A stretch of DNA of 40,589 nucleotides from Bacteroidales bacterium (GTDB lineage: Bacteria > Bacteroidota > Bacteroidia > Bacteroidales > Muribaculaceae). A program made the position numbers and the translations under genes. The DNA lies in assembly GCA_021205635.1 (NCBI GenBank), contig JAJPXC010000077.1, positions 1 to 40,589 on the forward strand, read 5' to 3'. Below are positions 40,544 to 40,589 of the stretch, in pieces. The first letter of the stretch is position 1. Each line of letters opens with the position of its first letter. The notes beneath the pieces are model-generated. The model did not search any database and was not told the DNA's origin. It saw only the letters and a list, made by a program, of their open reading frames with translations.

Positions 40544-40589
40544 ATGGCCTATTGGGATTTTAAACAATTAGACATATGGAAAAGAGGGA
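40544..40589 (+). CDS. Start of a four-helix-bundle protein gene (S23/IVP-like), cut by the window end
   Basis: Only 15 codons are present: MAYWDFKQLDIWKRG. The pattern D-F-(K/R)-x-L-D-(I/V)-W-(K/Q) is the typical beginning of four-helix-bundle proteins related to the 23S rRNA intervening-sequence protein and to Avd. Such genes are scattered in Bacteroidota genomes with no clear function. Here it would interrupt the usual rnfB-rnfC-rnfD order. The start is 1 bp after the rnfC stop. Confidence 0.6.
   Translation, partial: MAYWDFKQLDIWKRG

Overview
The window looks like a chromosomal segment of a Bacteroidales bacterium. A Muribaculaceae-like lineage is possible, but I cannot place it from sequence alone. 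The evidence is a set of Bacteroidota-type promoters (TTTG or TTG, 19-20 bp, then TAnnTTTG), few Shine-Dalgarno sequences, a type III glutamine synthetase, LL-diaminopimelate aminotransferase, a phosphoglycerate-mutase-like homoserine kinase in the thr operon, and an Rnf operon preceded by RseC. I see no tRNA, rRNA, CRISPR array, prophage or insertion sequence. Genes are dense; the only gene-free stretch over 300 bp is 7280-7683.

Layout. 1-2674 (+): a repeat-rich conserved hypothetical, rsmI, and a coiled-coil lipoprotein of the Cbp1 adhesin type. 2717-4361 (-): a lipoprotein/membrane protein, an ECF sigma factor and a small membrane protein that may be its anti-sigma partner. 4496-7279 (-): nrdD and nrdG for anaerobic dNTP synthesis. 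7684-20068 (-): a nitrogen and lysine/cell-wall block, dapF-dapL-glnA(III)-gltB-gltD and a PurF-like amidotransferase. 20267-22160 (-): a nitrilase-family amidase, a PlsC-like acyltransferase and a small unknown protein. 22227-27197 (-): a threonine operon, thrA (fused kinase/dehydrogenase), homoserine kinase and thrC. 27369-28759 (+): prmA and an outer-membrane protein. 28930-35107 (+): a leucine operon, leuA-leuC-leuD-second LeuA-like synthase-leuB. 35240-35863 (+): an outer-membrane beta-barrel protein. 35909-36361 (-): an HsdR-N-like protein. 36443 to the end (+): holA, yraN, rseC, rnfB, rnfC and the start of a four-helix-bundle protein gene.

Metabolic theme: glutamine/glutamate assimilation (glnA, gltBD), the aspartate family (thrA, homoserine kinase, thrC, dapL, dapF) and branched-chain synthesis (leuABCD and a probable citramalate synthase) sit together in one housekeeping neighbourhood.

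The most unusual signal is between the genes. At least eleven gaps between co-directional genes carry tandem arrays with a 7-bp period. The families differ from gap to gap (ACTAAAA, GCATTTA, CTTTAAA, ACTGAAA, TAGTTTC, AGTGGTA and others). Their orientation follows a rule: on the transcribed sense strand, arrays just after a stop codon read AGT/GC-TTTA-like, and arrays just before a start codon are the reverse-complement type (ACT/GCT-AAA-like). Several gaps have both, forming inverted pairs. Arrays also run into coding sequence: the rsmI stop, the nrdG start and the C-terminus of RnfC lie inside them. A second family with an 8-bp period (AAAGGATG-like) behaves similarly.
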